NCBI GenBank assembly: GCA_030268105.1
Contig: BSDZ01000025.1
Span: 558,001-622,000, forward strand
DNA length: 64,000 nt
From: Volvox africanus
Lineage: Eukaryota; Chlorophyta; Chlorophyceae; Chlamydomonadales; Volvocaceae
Direction: 5' to 3'
In this document: positions 53,901 through 64,000 of the stretch, piece after piece
How the letters are laid out: every line of letters starts with the position of its first letter
Position numbering within the stretch: the first letter of the stretch is position 1
Made by a program: the position numbers and the translations under genes
The notes under the pieces: model-generated
What the model saw: the letters and a program-made list of their open reading frames with translations, nothing else
What the model was told of the DNA's origin: nothing
Databases searched by the model: none

Positions 53901-54699
53901 ACGCACAAACCGTACGTTGGGTGATATGTTGCGCAATTATGCTGGTCGCACACCACTCGTTTGGGATACATATTTGACTGCGGCAGAATTCGCGCTTAAC
54001 AACGCTGTTAACCGCTCTACAGGCAAAAGTCCGTTCTTTCTTAACTACAGGTTTCATCCCGCGCTACCCGTGTGGCGTGAGTTGGAAGTGAACGTGCCTG
54101 CTGCTAAACTTTTTGCCAAGTCTTTTATGTCCCGAATCACAGACGCGAAGTCGTGTTTGGACGCAGCGCAGCAACGAACGACGGAATACTACAACAAATC
54201 CAAGCAGGATGTGACGTTTTCGGAAGGGCAACTCGTGTTGCTAAGCACCAAGAACTTGCTTACCTTGGCCGACGGATCCTGAAAACTCTTACCCCGCTGG
54301 ATTGGTCCGTATCCTGTCATGCGCATGGTTGGGAATGTGGCTGTGGAGCTTGCATTGCCCGCTGATATGACCATTCACCCCACGTTTCACGTATCTCTTG
54401 TCCGTCCTTATCATGGTACGGAACCCGTCCCTGAGCCTACTAACGCCCCCACAGCGATCGAACCAGTTCCCGAGACCTGGATCGCTGGTAAACAGAAGTT
54501 TTACGATGTGGAGCGGGTGTTAGGTTATCGCGCGCGTCGTGTGGGCCGACACCGACGTAAGCGGACAGTACACGAGTACTTGGTCAAGTGGACAGGGTAT
54601 ACCAGCGAGCACAACTCATGGGAACCGGCACGCAACTTCTCGCAGGACATGAAGCCCCTGCTCGAAGAAGCCCGCAAACGTGCCACGCAAGCCCAATGA
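50911..54699 (+). pseudogene. pol: Pol of element E, open except for one UGA
   Basis: One frame runs 50911-54282 (1123 residues) and, past a single UGA at 54280-54282, continues in the same frame to 54699. Domains in order: protease (VDTGASDDFIS), reverse transcriptase ([11 protein letters not shown]), RNase H (SDASIFGSG, TDHKPL), integrase (MDFVVALPKTEGGYD, SDHGGQFTSKFW, QTERTNRT) and chromodomain (EYLVKWTGYTSEHNSWEP). The UGA stands where close relatives have CGA or CGT (DGS-R-KLLP). Gag, the first part of pol and the 5' LTR are missing, so the copy is truncated in any case. It is head to head with element D. Confidence 0.92.
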
Positions 54700-54758
54700 C
54701 CCTTGCAGTCGATGCTGTATGAAGCAGCGAGGACGCTGCATACGGGAGGGGGGATAAT

Positions 54759-55592
54759 TGTTGTGCTACGGTTCGTTTCCCGCCGATGTGTAGGTCGATG
54801 CGACCCTACGAGGCGAAGTGTTATCTTGATGAATGTATGAATGACTATTGCATATGAATGAACCTGCATGATATAGATGTATTCGCATACATTTATATAT
54901 GCATTTGGCATGACACCATTATACATCGTGACATCGCATCATGGCAAATCCGCCTAGCATGCATAAAATACTGAATCATTGAAGTGCGCATTATGCTCGT
55001 GCTATGAAACGATAAGTAATATTATTTGATATAATATTACTTCATTACAGCACACGTTGAGAGTGCCGCACTCGTCACGATGCATGCCTTGCAACCGAAT
55101 ATCGTTATTCGGACCCTTGCATCATGCGAATGCCGGAAAGGCTTATACGTTGTTATACATGGACATCACCTATACACAGTAGGGTTGTCACACTTAGGAT
55201 CGGCCTCCTAGTGTGAATCGTACGGCATCGCGATGCTACGAGTATAACAGATGCGAGGACGGCTAAGCAAGATAAGATATTCGACACCGGAGAACACTCG
55301 TGTGTTCTACATTATCATTGCTATACGCTATTCTACTTAGCCCGAGCTAAGCCTAAACTTCGCAATTCACCGCCGCGTGATGATTGCTTGCTTCGGGCGC
55401 TGACGGCGATTACGTCCATTGCACCGCTTCGATCTGTAAGACTGTAAGTTATATCTCTTCTTGTCTTGAAGTCTTCCGCTGTCTCTGTTTGCTCGCGTTT
55501 GCCTTGCTGTACTTGCAAGTGCTCGCGCATCGGTGTCGAAAGCCTTCAGACGTGCAGATACTGATGAGCAAACACGAAGGAGAGGTACAACA
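54759..55592 (+). repeat. 3' LTR of element E
   Basis: 834 bp, TGTTGTGCTACGG to GAGGTACAACA, directly after a purine tract (GGGAGGGGGGATAAT). Contains a 12-bp-arm palindrome (AAGTAATATTAT...ATAATATTACTT) and a TGTAAG near 55441 that could serve as poly(A) signal. Confidence 0.93.
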
Positions 55593-55968
55593 GAAGGATA
55601 CAACAGACGGCAGACTACCATTCTGTAATCAAAGACTATTGTAAGTTGAATCTTTCCTTGTTGCTGAGTCTTCCGCTGTCATCTTACTCGCATGGAATTG
55701 CCTTGCTGTTCGTAAGCACAGTGCACATGTAGCTAACACCCAGACGTGCAGATTCAGTGCATGATCGAAGAAGGAAGGATACAGCAGACGGCAGACTACC
55801 ATTCTGTAATCGAAGACTATTGTAAGTTGAATCTTTCCTCATTGTTAAGTCTTCCGCTGTCACATTACTCGCATTGAATCGCCTTGCTGTTCATAAGCAC
55901 GATGCATGCGTAGCTAACACCCAAACGTGCAGATTCAGTGCATGATTGAAGAAGGAAGGGTACAACGC
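55593..55968 (+). repeat. Tandem pair of LTR 3'-end (R-U5-like) segments
   Basis: Two units of about 190-196 bp in a row. Each starts GACGGCAGACTACC, runs through TTGTAAGTTGAATC and CTTCCGCTGTC, and ends in GAAGGAAGG(a/g)TACA. Both equal the last part of the LTRs; the upstream part of the LTR is absent. Confidence 0.8.
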
Positions 55969-56081
55969 GTATGACAGATGCGAAGGCATGCCTGGATAAG
56001 GCACAACAACGGACGACGGACTACTACAATGAATCCAAACGAGATGTAACATTTTCGGTGGGACAAATGGTATTATTGAGC

Positions 56082-56121
<40 letters not shown>

Positions 56122-56327
56122 CATTACTCCGGCCGAAGCCTGGCGTGTGTTTGTTGTACCTCTCCTTCGGGTTTGCTCATAGGTATCTGCACGTCTGGGG
56201 ACTTTCGATACCGATGCACAAGCACTTGCAAGTACAGCAAGGCAATCGAGAGCAAACAGAGACAGCGGAAGACTTCAGAGCAAGGAAAGATATAACTTAC
56301 AATCATATATCTAAGAACCTACGTTTG
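55969..56327 (+). pseudogene. Integrase tail of element G, left part, with repeat and LTR scrap
   Basis: About 55969-56080 reads MTDAKACLDKAQQRTTDYYN and TFSVGQMVLLS; after an interruption, CTAAGAACCTACGTTTG (56311-56327) continues it. The interruption holds (ATG)13 at 56082-56121 and a minus-oriented LTR scrap (about 56148-56305). The gene then resumes at 63402, on the far side of element F. Confidence 0.8.
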
Positions 56328-57131
56328 TGTTGTATCCTTCCTTCTTCAATCATACATTAGATCTGCACGTCTAGATGTTAGCTGAGTGTGTACCAAGCTT
56401 ACGAACAGCAAGGCAATCCAATGCGAATAGTAGACAGCGGAAGACTCAACAATAAGGAAAGATTCAACTTACAATGTTCTTCAATTACAGATTTGTAGTC
56501 TGCCGTCAGACCCCGCGGGCAATGTTCATCACTCGGCTGCAGATGGAGTGCTAGAATAGCTCAGGCCAAATATAAATGAGTATATCGTATGTATGCGTAT
56601 CAGATAGCGTTAAGTACTCGAGTACTTAGTCCCAGCACCTATCACGTCGCGATACCGATGCACAGTACAGGTCTCACTGGATTCCGATCTCAAGTGTGAG
56701 TACCTTCGTAGTACTGTTCTAAATATCGTGTCATCCGTGATATTATTGAATGCAACGCATGCAATATGCAAAGGACCGAATATCGATATTCGGTGTTCTT
56801 ACACCTGTTTAGGGTTTTAAACAGGTGCCGACCCAACCATCACGATCGTCGCCTTCTCGCATACACGTATGGTTTATGACGTAATTGAGGTAATAATATT
56901 TAAAGTATTATTACGTGATATAAAATGCCAATGGATAGATCGCGCATTAATTATCAGCCTCGAGTCAAACATGTTGACCGACAGCGCCATGTCGTAGATG
57001 ATAATGCGACATGCCTGATTAGCTAGATATACTCGAGTACATCATGCTAATATGATTGTATGATGCTTTATAATGTTTGAATGCATTGTGGCCTATTTTG
57101 GTGCAACCGGTGATCGAACTGGCATACAACA
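56328..57131 (-). repeat. 3' LTR of element F
   Basis: 804 bp. Compared with its partner it lacks about 40 bp near 56632 and carries an extra block of about 30 bp near 56794-56823 that forms a CACCTGTTT...AAACAGGTG stem. Confidence 0.9.
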
Positions 57132-57190
57132 ACTATCCCCCCTCCCGTATGCAGCCTCCTCGCTGCATCGGACAGCATCTACTGCAAAGA

Positions 57191-60100
57191 TCATTGGGTC
57201 TGCGTGGCACGTAGGCGAGCTTCCTCCAACAGGGGCTTCATTTCCGGCGAGAAGTTACGCATCCGCTCCCACGAACTATGCTCGCTAGAATAGCCAGTCC
57301 ACATGACCAGATACTCATGCACCTTCCGCTTCCATCATTGTGGACCTATACGATGAACCCGATAATCCAGTATTCGTTCCACATCATACACTTTTTGCTT
57401 GCCTGCGATCCAGGTCTCGGGACCGGGATCCATTACTGCAGGGGCATCGGTGTTGTTTGTAACGGGCTCCGTGCCGCGATAAGGACGAATGAGGGATATA
57501 TGAAATGTGGGATGGATATTCATGTCAGAGGGTAGGGATAGTTCCACAGCTACATTCCCTACCATGCGAACAACGGGATATGGCCCAATCCAGCGAGGTA
57601 ACAATTTACGGGAACTGTCGGCGAGCGAACGCAAGTTCTTAGTGCTCAATAGAACCATTTGTCCCACCAAAAATGTTACATCTCGTTTGGATTTATTATA
57701 ATAGTCCGTCGTCCATTGTTGTGCCGCATCCAAACATGCCTTCGCGTCTGTCATGCGGGATAGGAACGACTTGGCAAAGGTTTTAGCCGCAGGGATATTT
57801 ACTTCCAACTCTCGCCACACGGGTAGCGCAGGATGGAATCCATAATTCAGAAAGAAAGGGCTTTGACCTGTAGAGCGGTTAACAGCGTTATTAAGCACAA
57901 ATTCTACCAAAGTCAGAAATGTATCCCAGACGGAAGGTGTGCGTCCCGCAAAATTCCTCAACATGTCGCCCAGCGTGCGATTTGTGCGTTCGGTTTGCCC
58001 ATCGGATTGTGGATGATATGCTGTGCTCAAATGAATGCGCATACCGACGAGCTCACATAGCGCTTCCCAAAACTTAGACGTGAATTGACCGCCGCGATCG
58101 GATATCACATTTTTAGGAACGCTGTGTAATCGGACCACATTATCGAAAAATAATCATGCTGTTTGCTCAGCGGTGCAAGACGAGGTGCAGGGGGCTAAGT
58201 GAACCATCTTGGTCAAGCAATCGACCATAATGAACACCGAGTCGTATCCCCCCTCAGTTTTGGGCAGCGCGACTACGAAGTCCATAGAAACACTTTCCCA
58301 AGGGGCATCTGGTATAGGTAAAGGTTGTAATAACCCCTGGCCCTTACCGGATAGTGCTTTATTGCGCTGACATAGACTGCACCTTTGCACGAAGTTTTCC
58401 GCATCCTTCACCACGTGCGGCCACCAGAACGAGCGTCGTACGAGCTCTGCCAATTGCGTGCTTCCAGGATGTCCTGCCAACGGGTCCTCGTGGAACCGCG
58501 CAAGAATATCGTAGCGCAAGGCGTCGTCATTTGGCACGATGATTTGTGTGGTAGAGCCATCCTTCCGTATCCACAAATTGTTGCACTTGTGCAAATGTTC
58601 CACATTGCTTGGTGAGGCAAACCATGGATCAGCCTGATACGCCATCTTCAGTCGTTGCGCGAGATCCGCTGCTATCGGCACCTCCTGACTGCGTGAACGA
58701 GTAACCGGTGCTGCCAAAATCGCAGCATGTAATGATGGATGTCGACTGAGGGCGTCAGCAATATTAATTCTGCCGGCGATATACTCCCATGTGCAGTCGA
58801 AACGAGATAGATACTCCATCCACCGGGCTTGTCGTCCGTTAAGCGTGGGAACACTCTGCAAGAATGTCAGCGGCTTATGATCGGTCTTTAGCATAAAAGG
58901 GCGGCCCTCGAGGTAGCAACGCCATTCCTTCAAAGCATGCAGAGCTGCCAACAGCTCCTGTTCTCCGGTTGTATATCGGGTCTCCGCACCCGAGAACTTC
59001 TTACTCGTGAAGGCGATCGGTCATCCTTCCTGCAACAATACAGCGCCGCTTCTATGCAAGGAAGCATCTGATATAACTTCAACACGGAATGGCAACGAGT
59101 AATCAGGGAAAGAGAGGGTAACGTTGTCGGCGATGATTCGCTTGAGCTCTTCGAGTGCCCGCTGACACACGGATGTCCAGGCTTTGAGGGAAGTGAAACC
59201 TCCTTTCTTCGTCAAATTCGTAAGCGGGGCCGCAATAATGGAGTATTTATTGATAAACTTACGGAAGTAGTTGGTCAAACCCAAGAACTGGCGTAGTTCG
59301 GTGAGGTTCTGAGGCGCAGGCCATTCATGAACCACAGCTACCTTCCGTGGGTCCATCCTTATCCCAGTGGCCGACACGATGTGGCCCAAATACTCCACTT
59401 GCGGCTGCGCCCAAAAGCACTTGGCGCATTTAGCAAACAATTGCTCCCGCTTCATCATCTCAAGCACGAGCTTGAGATGCTTCAGGTGCTCCTCGCGCGT
59501 TTTGGAATATATTAAAATATCATCCAAATAACAAACGACGAACCTGTCGATATACGGTCTGAACATGTGGTCCATCACTGCTTGAAACGTGGCGGGCGCA
59601 TTAGTAAGTCCAAACGACAAGACCGTGTACTCGAAGTGACCAAAGGGAGTCCGGAAAGCGGTTTTCGGAATATCAGAGGCAGCAATGCGTATCTGATTAT
59701 ACCCTTGTTGAAGGTCAATCGAGGAAAAATAAGCTGAGCCTTTCAGCTTATCGAGCAGGTCATCGACGCGCGGCAAAGGGTAGCGATTTTTAATCGTTGT
59801 CGCAATCGAGCCCCGATAATCAACGCACATACGCAACGTCCCATCCTTCTTACCGACAAACAATATCGGTGCAGAATATGGCGATGTGCTGTGCCGAATC
59901 ATACCCTTTGCGAGCAGATCCCTCACTTGCCGCTTCATCCGCGCAACTTTGGCAGTTTAACCTATACATAGGTTATGAAACGGGTTGTGCTCGAGCACAC
60001 GAGGGATCGTATAGTCAGCAGGGAACATAGGTGGGAGCCCCAGGATGACAAATGCATCAGTAAAATTTGGCAGTAGAAGGGGGCTGTGACCTCAGGATCT

Positions 60101-60870
60101 TTCACAAGAGACTGTGCGGTGGTAGCAATCGATTGCACCCAAGGCCTCACAAGCAATTCATGGGTGTTTTTCCTTATCATTGATAAGATTGCCTTACACC
60201 CCTCAAGCTTGGGTTCCTTATTCCGGCGAACGGACGCCGATTAGACAATATTAACCACAGGCTCCGCACAGTTCCGCCCTCCTCTGGTGTGACATCTTGG
60301 TACGACAGACAAGGTACCTTAGGCGATAGGTTCCCTTTTGCACAATGGCCAATTGTGCTGGACTCCATATCGATGTGCGTGCGGTACTGTCGTTATGTCG
60401 CGGCACCCAATGTCCATGTAGTGCTGTCTCCGAGAGACCTTGTTGCACTCATTGGGCCCTAACACGCAGAGGGTCTCTTCGACGACTAAGGGTGATTCTG
60501 CCCACGATGGGATGCTTACCCTCATTAGCGAGGGTAACCTGAACGCTCATACGACTATGGGGTCAACCCCATCATGCTTATCGCTCTTCGTCATAGAGAT
60601 AAGGTCGTCAGTGACACCTGTAACACATAGGTGCCCGTAACAAAAACGACTTCATTGTCATCGAAAAAGTCAAGCGTAGTGAACCTCCGCTACGCTCCTG
60701 TGACCCACAATGCTCCATAGGCAAGGATTCATTAAGGACGCATATTTACTAACCATCGGATGATCTAGTCAAAGTTAGCGAAAGACCTTCTTTCTACCAG
60801 CATTGCTGGTTACAAATAAGAGTAATCCCGGTCAGTGCATAATGTCTAACTCTATGCCGGGTATCAGTTC
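57191..60870 (-). pseudogene. Pol of element F, broken
   Basis: From the reverse transcriptase (59938) to the chromodomain the frame is interrupted only by three UGA codons: 59021-59023 in RNase H, 58154-58156 in integrase and 57335-57337 at the chromodomain start. All stand at arginine positions of relatives, and all three coincide with UGA codons of element D. Motifs CYLDDILIYSK, TDHKPLT, MDFVVALPKTEGGYD and SDRGGQFTSKFW are intact. Upstream of 59940 (protease part) the sequence is heavily decayed with several frameshifts. Not functional without suppression. Confidence 0.88.
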
Positions 60871-60874
60871 CTTG

Positions 60875-62161
60875 TTAACGCGGACTGGGTGGTTCGACCA
60901 CATCGACAGAAGTCGTGCCCTGTGCTTCGTCCGTCGATCGTAATTCCACGGCTAACGGGGGTAGGAGCGGGCAGCTCCTCGTAGGATGATTTGATGCGCA
61001 CCGAAGGCAAACTCCCAATTGTCGTCGCTGCACGAACTCCACCTGGGTGCATCCCCACTTAGTAAGCCATCGGTTTTGCGTCCTTGACCGCTTCGATTCT
61101 GACACAACTCCACGTGACTCGGCGGTATTTTGTGGTGTGTCCCTCCTTTTCCGTATACTCCGAGTTATCTGAGAATCTCGTGGGATTAACACCTGGCTGC
61201 CAGGAATATGAGCGTGACTGGTCGACGGAGCACCACCACGGCGCATCGGAGCTGGAGGTAGTGGAATGCCAGTAGTCTCAGGTGCTGGATCAGTCTCGTT
61301 ACAGATATCTTGCGTCGTGTCAACTGATAACGGTGCTAAAGATGTCGGGCGTTCCTGTCCCATTCCAAGGCGAGCTTCGACGCCACGAACGATCTGAACC
61401 CATCGTGTATACGATCTTGTCCCTTCCCGTGTTAGGTCTGTAATACTCACTCGAGCTAACTGAAGCGAGAGACTGCGTTGGAACCAATAAATGTAGTCTC
61501 CTTCTGAGAAACCAATCATGGGTGCTGTTACTGCTTCGAAACGCATCCGGTAGTCCTCCACGGACTCGTTAGGTCGCATGCGATAATTGCCTGCGTGTAA
61601 TTCTCGGTACATAGCAGCCACTTGTGACTGATTGCCAGGAGCGAAATGAGCAAGGAGCACGTTAATTAATTCTTCGAACGTAAAGTGCTCCTGTACAGTG
61701 GTCCAATGATCATACCATTCTCTCGCGACGCCGCTTAGTGTAGCTCCGATGAAAAGACACTTCACTTCATCGCGATCACCACCCTTTACCAACTTCAGAT
61801 ACTTTTTAGCATCACGAACATAGGAACAGGTAGCACTTGCAGTATTCTTAGGTTCGGCATCATGATGAATATGGAGTTGAGGTGTTGGGACTACGAAACC
61901 GGGAACCCCACCTTCATCCATAAGTTGCTGTAGTGATACCATCGCTGGATTCCGCTCCGCCTCGGTGGACCTCACAGAATCTGACGCCCCAGAAGGATTC
62001 TGGGCTGGATAAGGGGCATTCGACTGGGGAATATCTGATTGGGGATTATATAAGTTATCAGTGTTTGGTGTGATCTGCGGTTCTTCATAACGGACACTAA
62101 CATTAATCTGGTCACCCTCCTCCATAGTTGGTGGGTACTGATCACATGACATGTATTCCAA
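60875..62161 (-). CDS. gag: Gag of element F, open
   Basis: 428 residues from an ATG at 62161, open to a UAA at 60877-60875. The N-terminal third is acidic and proline-rich. The middle is a gag domain (GVAREWYDHWTTVQEHFTF, NYRMRPNESVEDYRMRFEAV). A CCHC knuckle lies near the C-terminus (CLRCASNHPTRSC). It is clearly diverged from the gag of element B. The frame is intact although the pol of the same element is broken. After the UAA the frame stays open only about 23 codons, so the readthrough arrangement of element B is not seen. Confidence 0.85.
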   Translation of the reverse strand: MEYMSCDQYPPTMEEGDQINVSVRYEEPQITPNTDNLYNPQSDIPQSNAPYPAQNPSGASDSVRSTEAERNPAMVSLQQLMDEGGVPGFVVPTPQLHIHHDAEPKNTASATCSYVRDAKKYLKLVKGGDRDEVKCLFIGATLSGVAREWYDHWTTVQEHFTFEELINVLLAHFAPGNQSQVAAMYRELHAGNYRMRPNESVEDYRMRFEAVTAPMIGFSEGDYIYWFQRSLSLQLARVSITDLTREGTRSYTRWVQIVRGVEARLGMGQERPTSLAPLSVDTTQDICNETDPAPETTGIPLPPAPMRRGGAPSTSHAHIPGSQVLIPRDSQITRSIRKRRDTPQNTAESRGVVSESKRSRTQNRWLTKWGCTQVEFVQRRQLGVCLRCASNHPTRSCPLLPPLAVELRSTDEAQGTTSVDVVEPPSPR

Positions 62162-62587
62162 TTAGTACCTTAAAAGGACAAAGAGATAAAGGTAGGACTC
62201 TACCTTTGGGTTTGTCGCTCGCCTACTGTCCGCGTTCGAGTAAACTCTGATGCGAGTGAAAATGTAATCCACCACTACGTAATCACCTTCAAAGGAGTAT
62301 ATCCTTAGTAGCTGGACCTGTCAGGTATCCACTTATTGGGGAAGCGATTCCGAGTATGATGGCAAAGAAATCCCTTCTGTGAACTTAAGAACTTTCCGGG
62401 TAGCGAAAATACAATTAGTATCAACAGACGAATGTTATATCAAAAGTTCAGAGAGAGGATAATACAGTACCGATTTTCCGACGAAGTTTTCCTGTGATGC
62501 TTCTCGCTGCCGTTCACTCGTGAAAGGATCTACTCCCCAATAGCAACGATGAGACAGCCGTGAGTCGAACCGTCTCGCTACCAAATT

Positions 62588-63401
62588 TGTTGTATCCTTC
62601 CTTCTTCAATCATACATTAGATCTGCACGTCTAGATGTTAGCTGAGTGCGTACCAAGCTTACAAACAGCAAGGCAATCCAATGCGAATAGTAGACAGCGG
62701 AAGACTCAACAATAAGGAAAGATTCAACTTACAATGTTCTTCAATTACAGATTTGTAGTCTGCCGTCAGACCCCGCGGGCAATGTTCATCACTCGGCTGC
62801 AGATGGAGTGCTAGAATAGCTCAGGCCGAATATAAATGAGTATAACGTATGTATACGTATCAGATAGCGTTAAGTACTCGAGTACTTAGTCCAAAGTAGC
62901 ATCGAGACGACTTCGGTCTCTAGGTGGCCGTCCTCGCACCTATCACGTCGTGATACCGATGTGCAGTACAGGTCTCACTGGATTCCGATCTCAAGTGTGA
63001 GTACCTTCGTAGTACTGTTCTAAATATCGTGTCATCCGTGATATTATTGAATGCAACGCATGCAATATGCAAAGGACCGAATATCGATATTCGGGTGCCG
63101 ACCCAACCATCGCGACCGTCGCCTTCTTGCATACACGTATGGTTTATGACGTAATTGAGGTAATAATATTTAAAGTATTATTACGTGATATAAAATGCCA
63201 ATGGATAGATCGCGCATTAATTATCAGCCTCGAGTCAAACATGTTGACCGACAGTGCCATGTCGTAGATGATCATGCGACATGCCTGATTAGCTAGATAT
63301 ACTCGAGTATATCATGCTAATATGATTGTATGATGCTTTATAATGTTTGAATGCATTGCGGCCTATTTTGGTGCAACCGGTGATCAAACTGGCATACAAC
63401 A
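62588..63401 (-). repeat. 5' LTR of element F
   Basis: 814 bp; on the plus strand TGTTGTATCC to GGCATACAACA. Carries the CCGAATATCGATATTCGG palindrome and the GTAATAATATTT...TATTATTAC stem. Confidence 0.92.
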
Positions 63402-63662
63402 GTTTGCTCTCTGATGGTTCTTGAAAATTGTTACCTCGCTGGATCGGTCCATATCCCGTTATACGCATGGTAGGAAATGTAGCTGTGGAGCTATCCCTAC
63501 CCTCGGACATGAACATTCACCCCACATTTCATGTTTCCCTCATTCGCCCCTATCGTGGCATGGCACCCATTTCCAATGACACCAATGCCCCTGCAGTAAT
63601 GGACTCCGGTCCCGAGACCTGGATCGCAGGCAAGCAAAAGGTTTATGATGTGGAACGGATAT
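63402..63662 (+). pseudogene. Integrase tail of element G, right part
   Basis: Continues the fragment left of element F: LPRWIGPYPVIRMVGNVAVE, FHVSLIRPYRGM, TWIAGKQKVYDVERI. A UGA at 63422-63424 sits at the same DGS-R-K arginine as the UGA of element E. The chromodomain and purine tract are deleted and the sequence passes directly into LTR interior. Confidence 0.85.
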
Positions 63663-63977
63663 CACCCGGTTCGATCACCGTCCATGCCGAAGTAGGCTTG
63701 AGTTTACCAAAGCATGGATAAACATGATATGAGTATACTAGCGTGATATATTCGTGTATATCTAGCTAAATTAGCATTCCGCATCATCAGTCGTGACATC
63801 GCGCTGTCAGTCAACATGTTTGGCTCAAGGACGACACCAATGCATGACACCATTATGGCATAATACATCAAGTAATAATATTTCAAATATTATTACATCA
63901 TTCGTATCATGAACCATACGCTTATGCGGAAATGCGATGATCACGATGGTTGGTCGGCAACCGAATATTGATATTTG
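63663..63977 (+). mobile_element. LTR remnant without its start
   Basis: Begins at CGGTTCGATCACCG, which in LTR-b follows the TGTTGTACAC terminus. It includes the ATATTTCAAATATTATTAC stem and stops at CCGAATATTGATATT, where the next LTR starts. Confidence 0.7.
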
Positions 63978-64000
63978 TGTTGTGCTACGGTTCATTTCCC
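63978..64000 (+). mobile_element. Start of another LTR at the window edge
   Basis: TGTTGTGCTACGGTTCATTT matches the first bases of the element E LTR (54759). It interrupts the previous LTR and continues beyond the window. Confidence 0.7.

Larger units (their letters stand above)
56328..63401 (-). mobile_element. Element F, full-length chromodomain Ty3/gypsy with duplication GTTTG
   Basis: GTTTG at 56323-56327 and 63402-63406 flanks the element. On the minus strand: 5' LTR 62588-63401, primer site (TGGTAGCGAGACGGTTCG, about 62565-62583), gag 60875-62161, degraded pol 57191-60870, purine tract, 3' LTR 56328-57131. Joining the two flanks restores a continuous integrase reading frame of element G, which confirms the insertion. 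Confidence 0.92.

Noticed and set aside
46756..55592. One large transposon with long inverted ends
   Set aside because: Each arm is a separate LTR element with its own LTR, purine tract and pol in its own orientation.
56082..56121. Poly-methionine protein
   Set aside because: Produced by an ATG trinucleotide run in a dead integrase fragment.

Overview
The window is nuclear DNA of a eukaryote, most likely a photosynthetic alga with a primary plastid. The left part holds spliced GT-AG genes: one encodes a protein with a two-part plastid/thylakoid presequence, the other a nucleoporin. There are no bacterial operons, Shine-Dalgarno sites or CRISPR arrays. A short run of CCCTAAAA units (telomere type TTTTAGGG) hints at the green lineage, but I do not name a species.

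Layout. (1) 31-691, minus: a two-exon gene for a small plastid membrane protein. (2) 1256-14796, plus: the NUP98/NUP96 nucleoporin locus in 16 exons that stay in phase. NUP98 (FG repeats, GLEBS motif, autoproteolytic domain with the HFS cleavage site) runs to 5660/5701. NUP96 (SFRVGWGP motif, ACE1 helical region) runs 8175-14796. The two may form one precursor of about 2147 residues or two adjacent genes. The two loci are divergent and share about 560 bp between their start codons. (3) 14.8-17.5 kb: gene-poor, with a degenerate CTAGATGC minisatellite and one copy of a dispersed repeat. (4) 17.5-24.2 kb: decayed retrotransposon gag and integrase pieces and LTRs. (5) 24.2-41.7 kb: a nest of LTR retrotransposons up to four levels deep, most levels readable from intact 5-bp target duplications. 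The innermost element (29969-37504) has open gag and pol. (6) 41.7-46.7 kb: a dispersed repeat with a 0.6-kb hairpin, exons of an unrecognised minus-strand gene, a CACTA-like DNA transposon and the end of a Ty1/copia element. (7) 46.7-64 kb: a second cluster of chromodomain Ty3/gypsy elements (called D, E, F and G here). D and E face each other head to head, and F is inserted into the integrase of G.

The Ty3/gypsy elements all have LTRs starting TGTTGT and ending ACAACA, a TGGTA primer site 3-4 nt after the LTR, a CCHC gag, and pol in the order protease, reverse transcriptase, RNase H, integrase, chromodomain. Labels used: A/C = outer element 25252-39960; B = the element inside it; LTR-a to LTR-g = isolated or broken LTRs; O = the oldest gag, at 21.8-24.2 kb.

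The strongest unusual signals are these. Element B has a 3' end that carries a mirrored copy of its host's outside flank, joined at GTAC microhomology. Element B also has gag and pol in one frame split by a single UAG. In-frame UGA codons recur at the same arginine positions in divergent pol copies. A tRNA-headed SINE of about 635 bp has a 10-bp target duplication and an empty-site paralog in the window.
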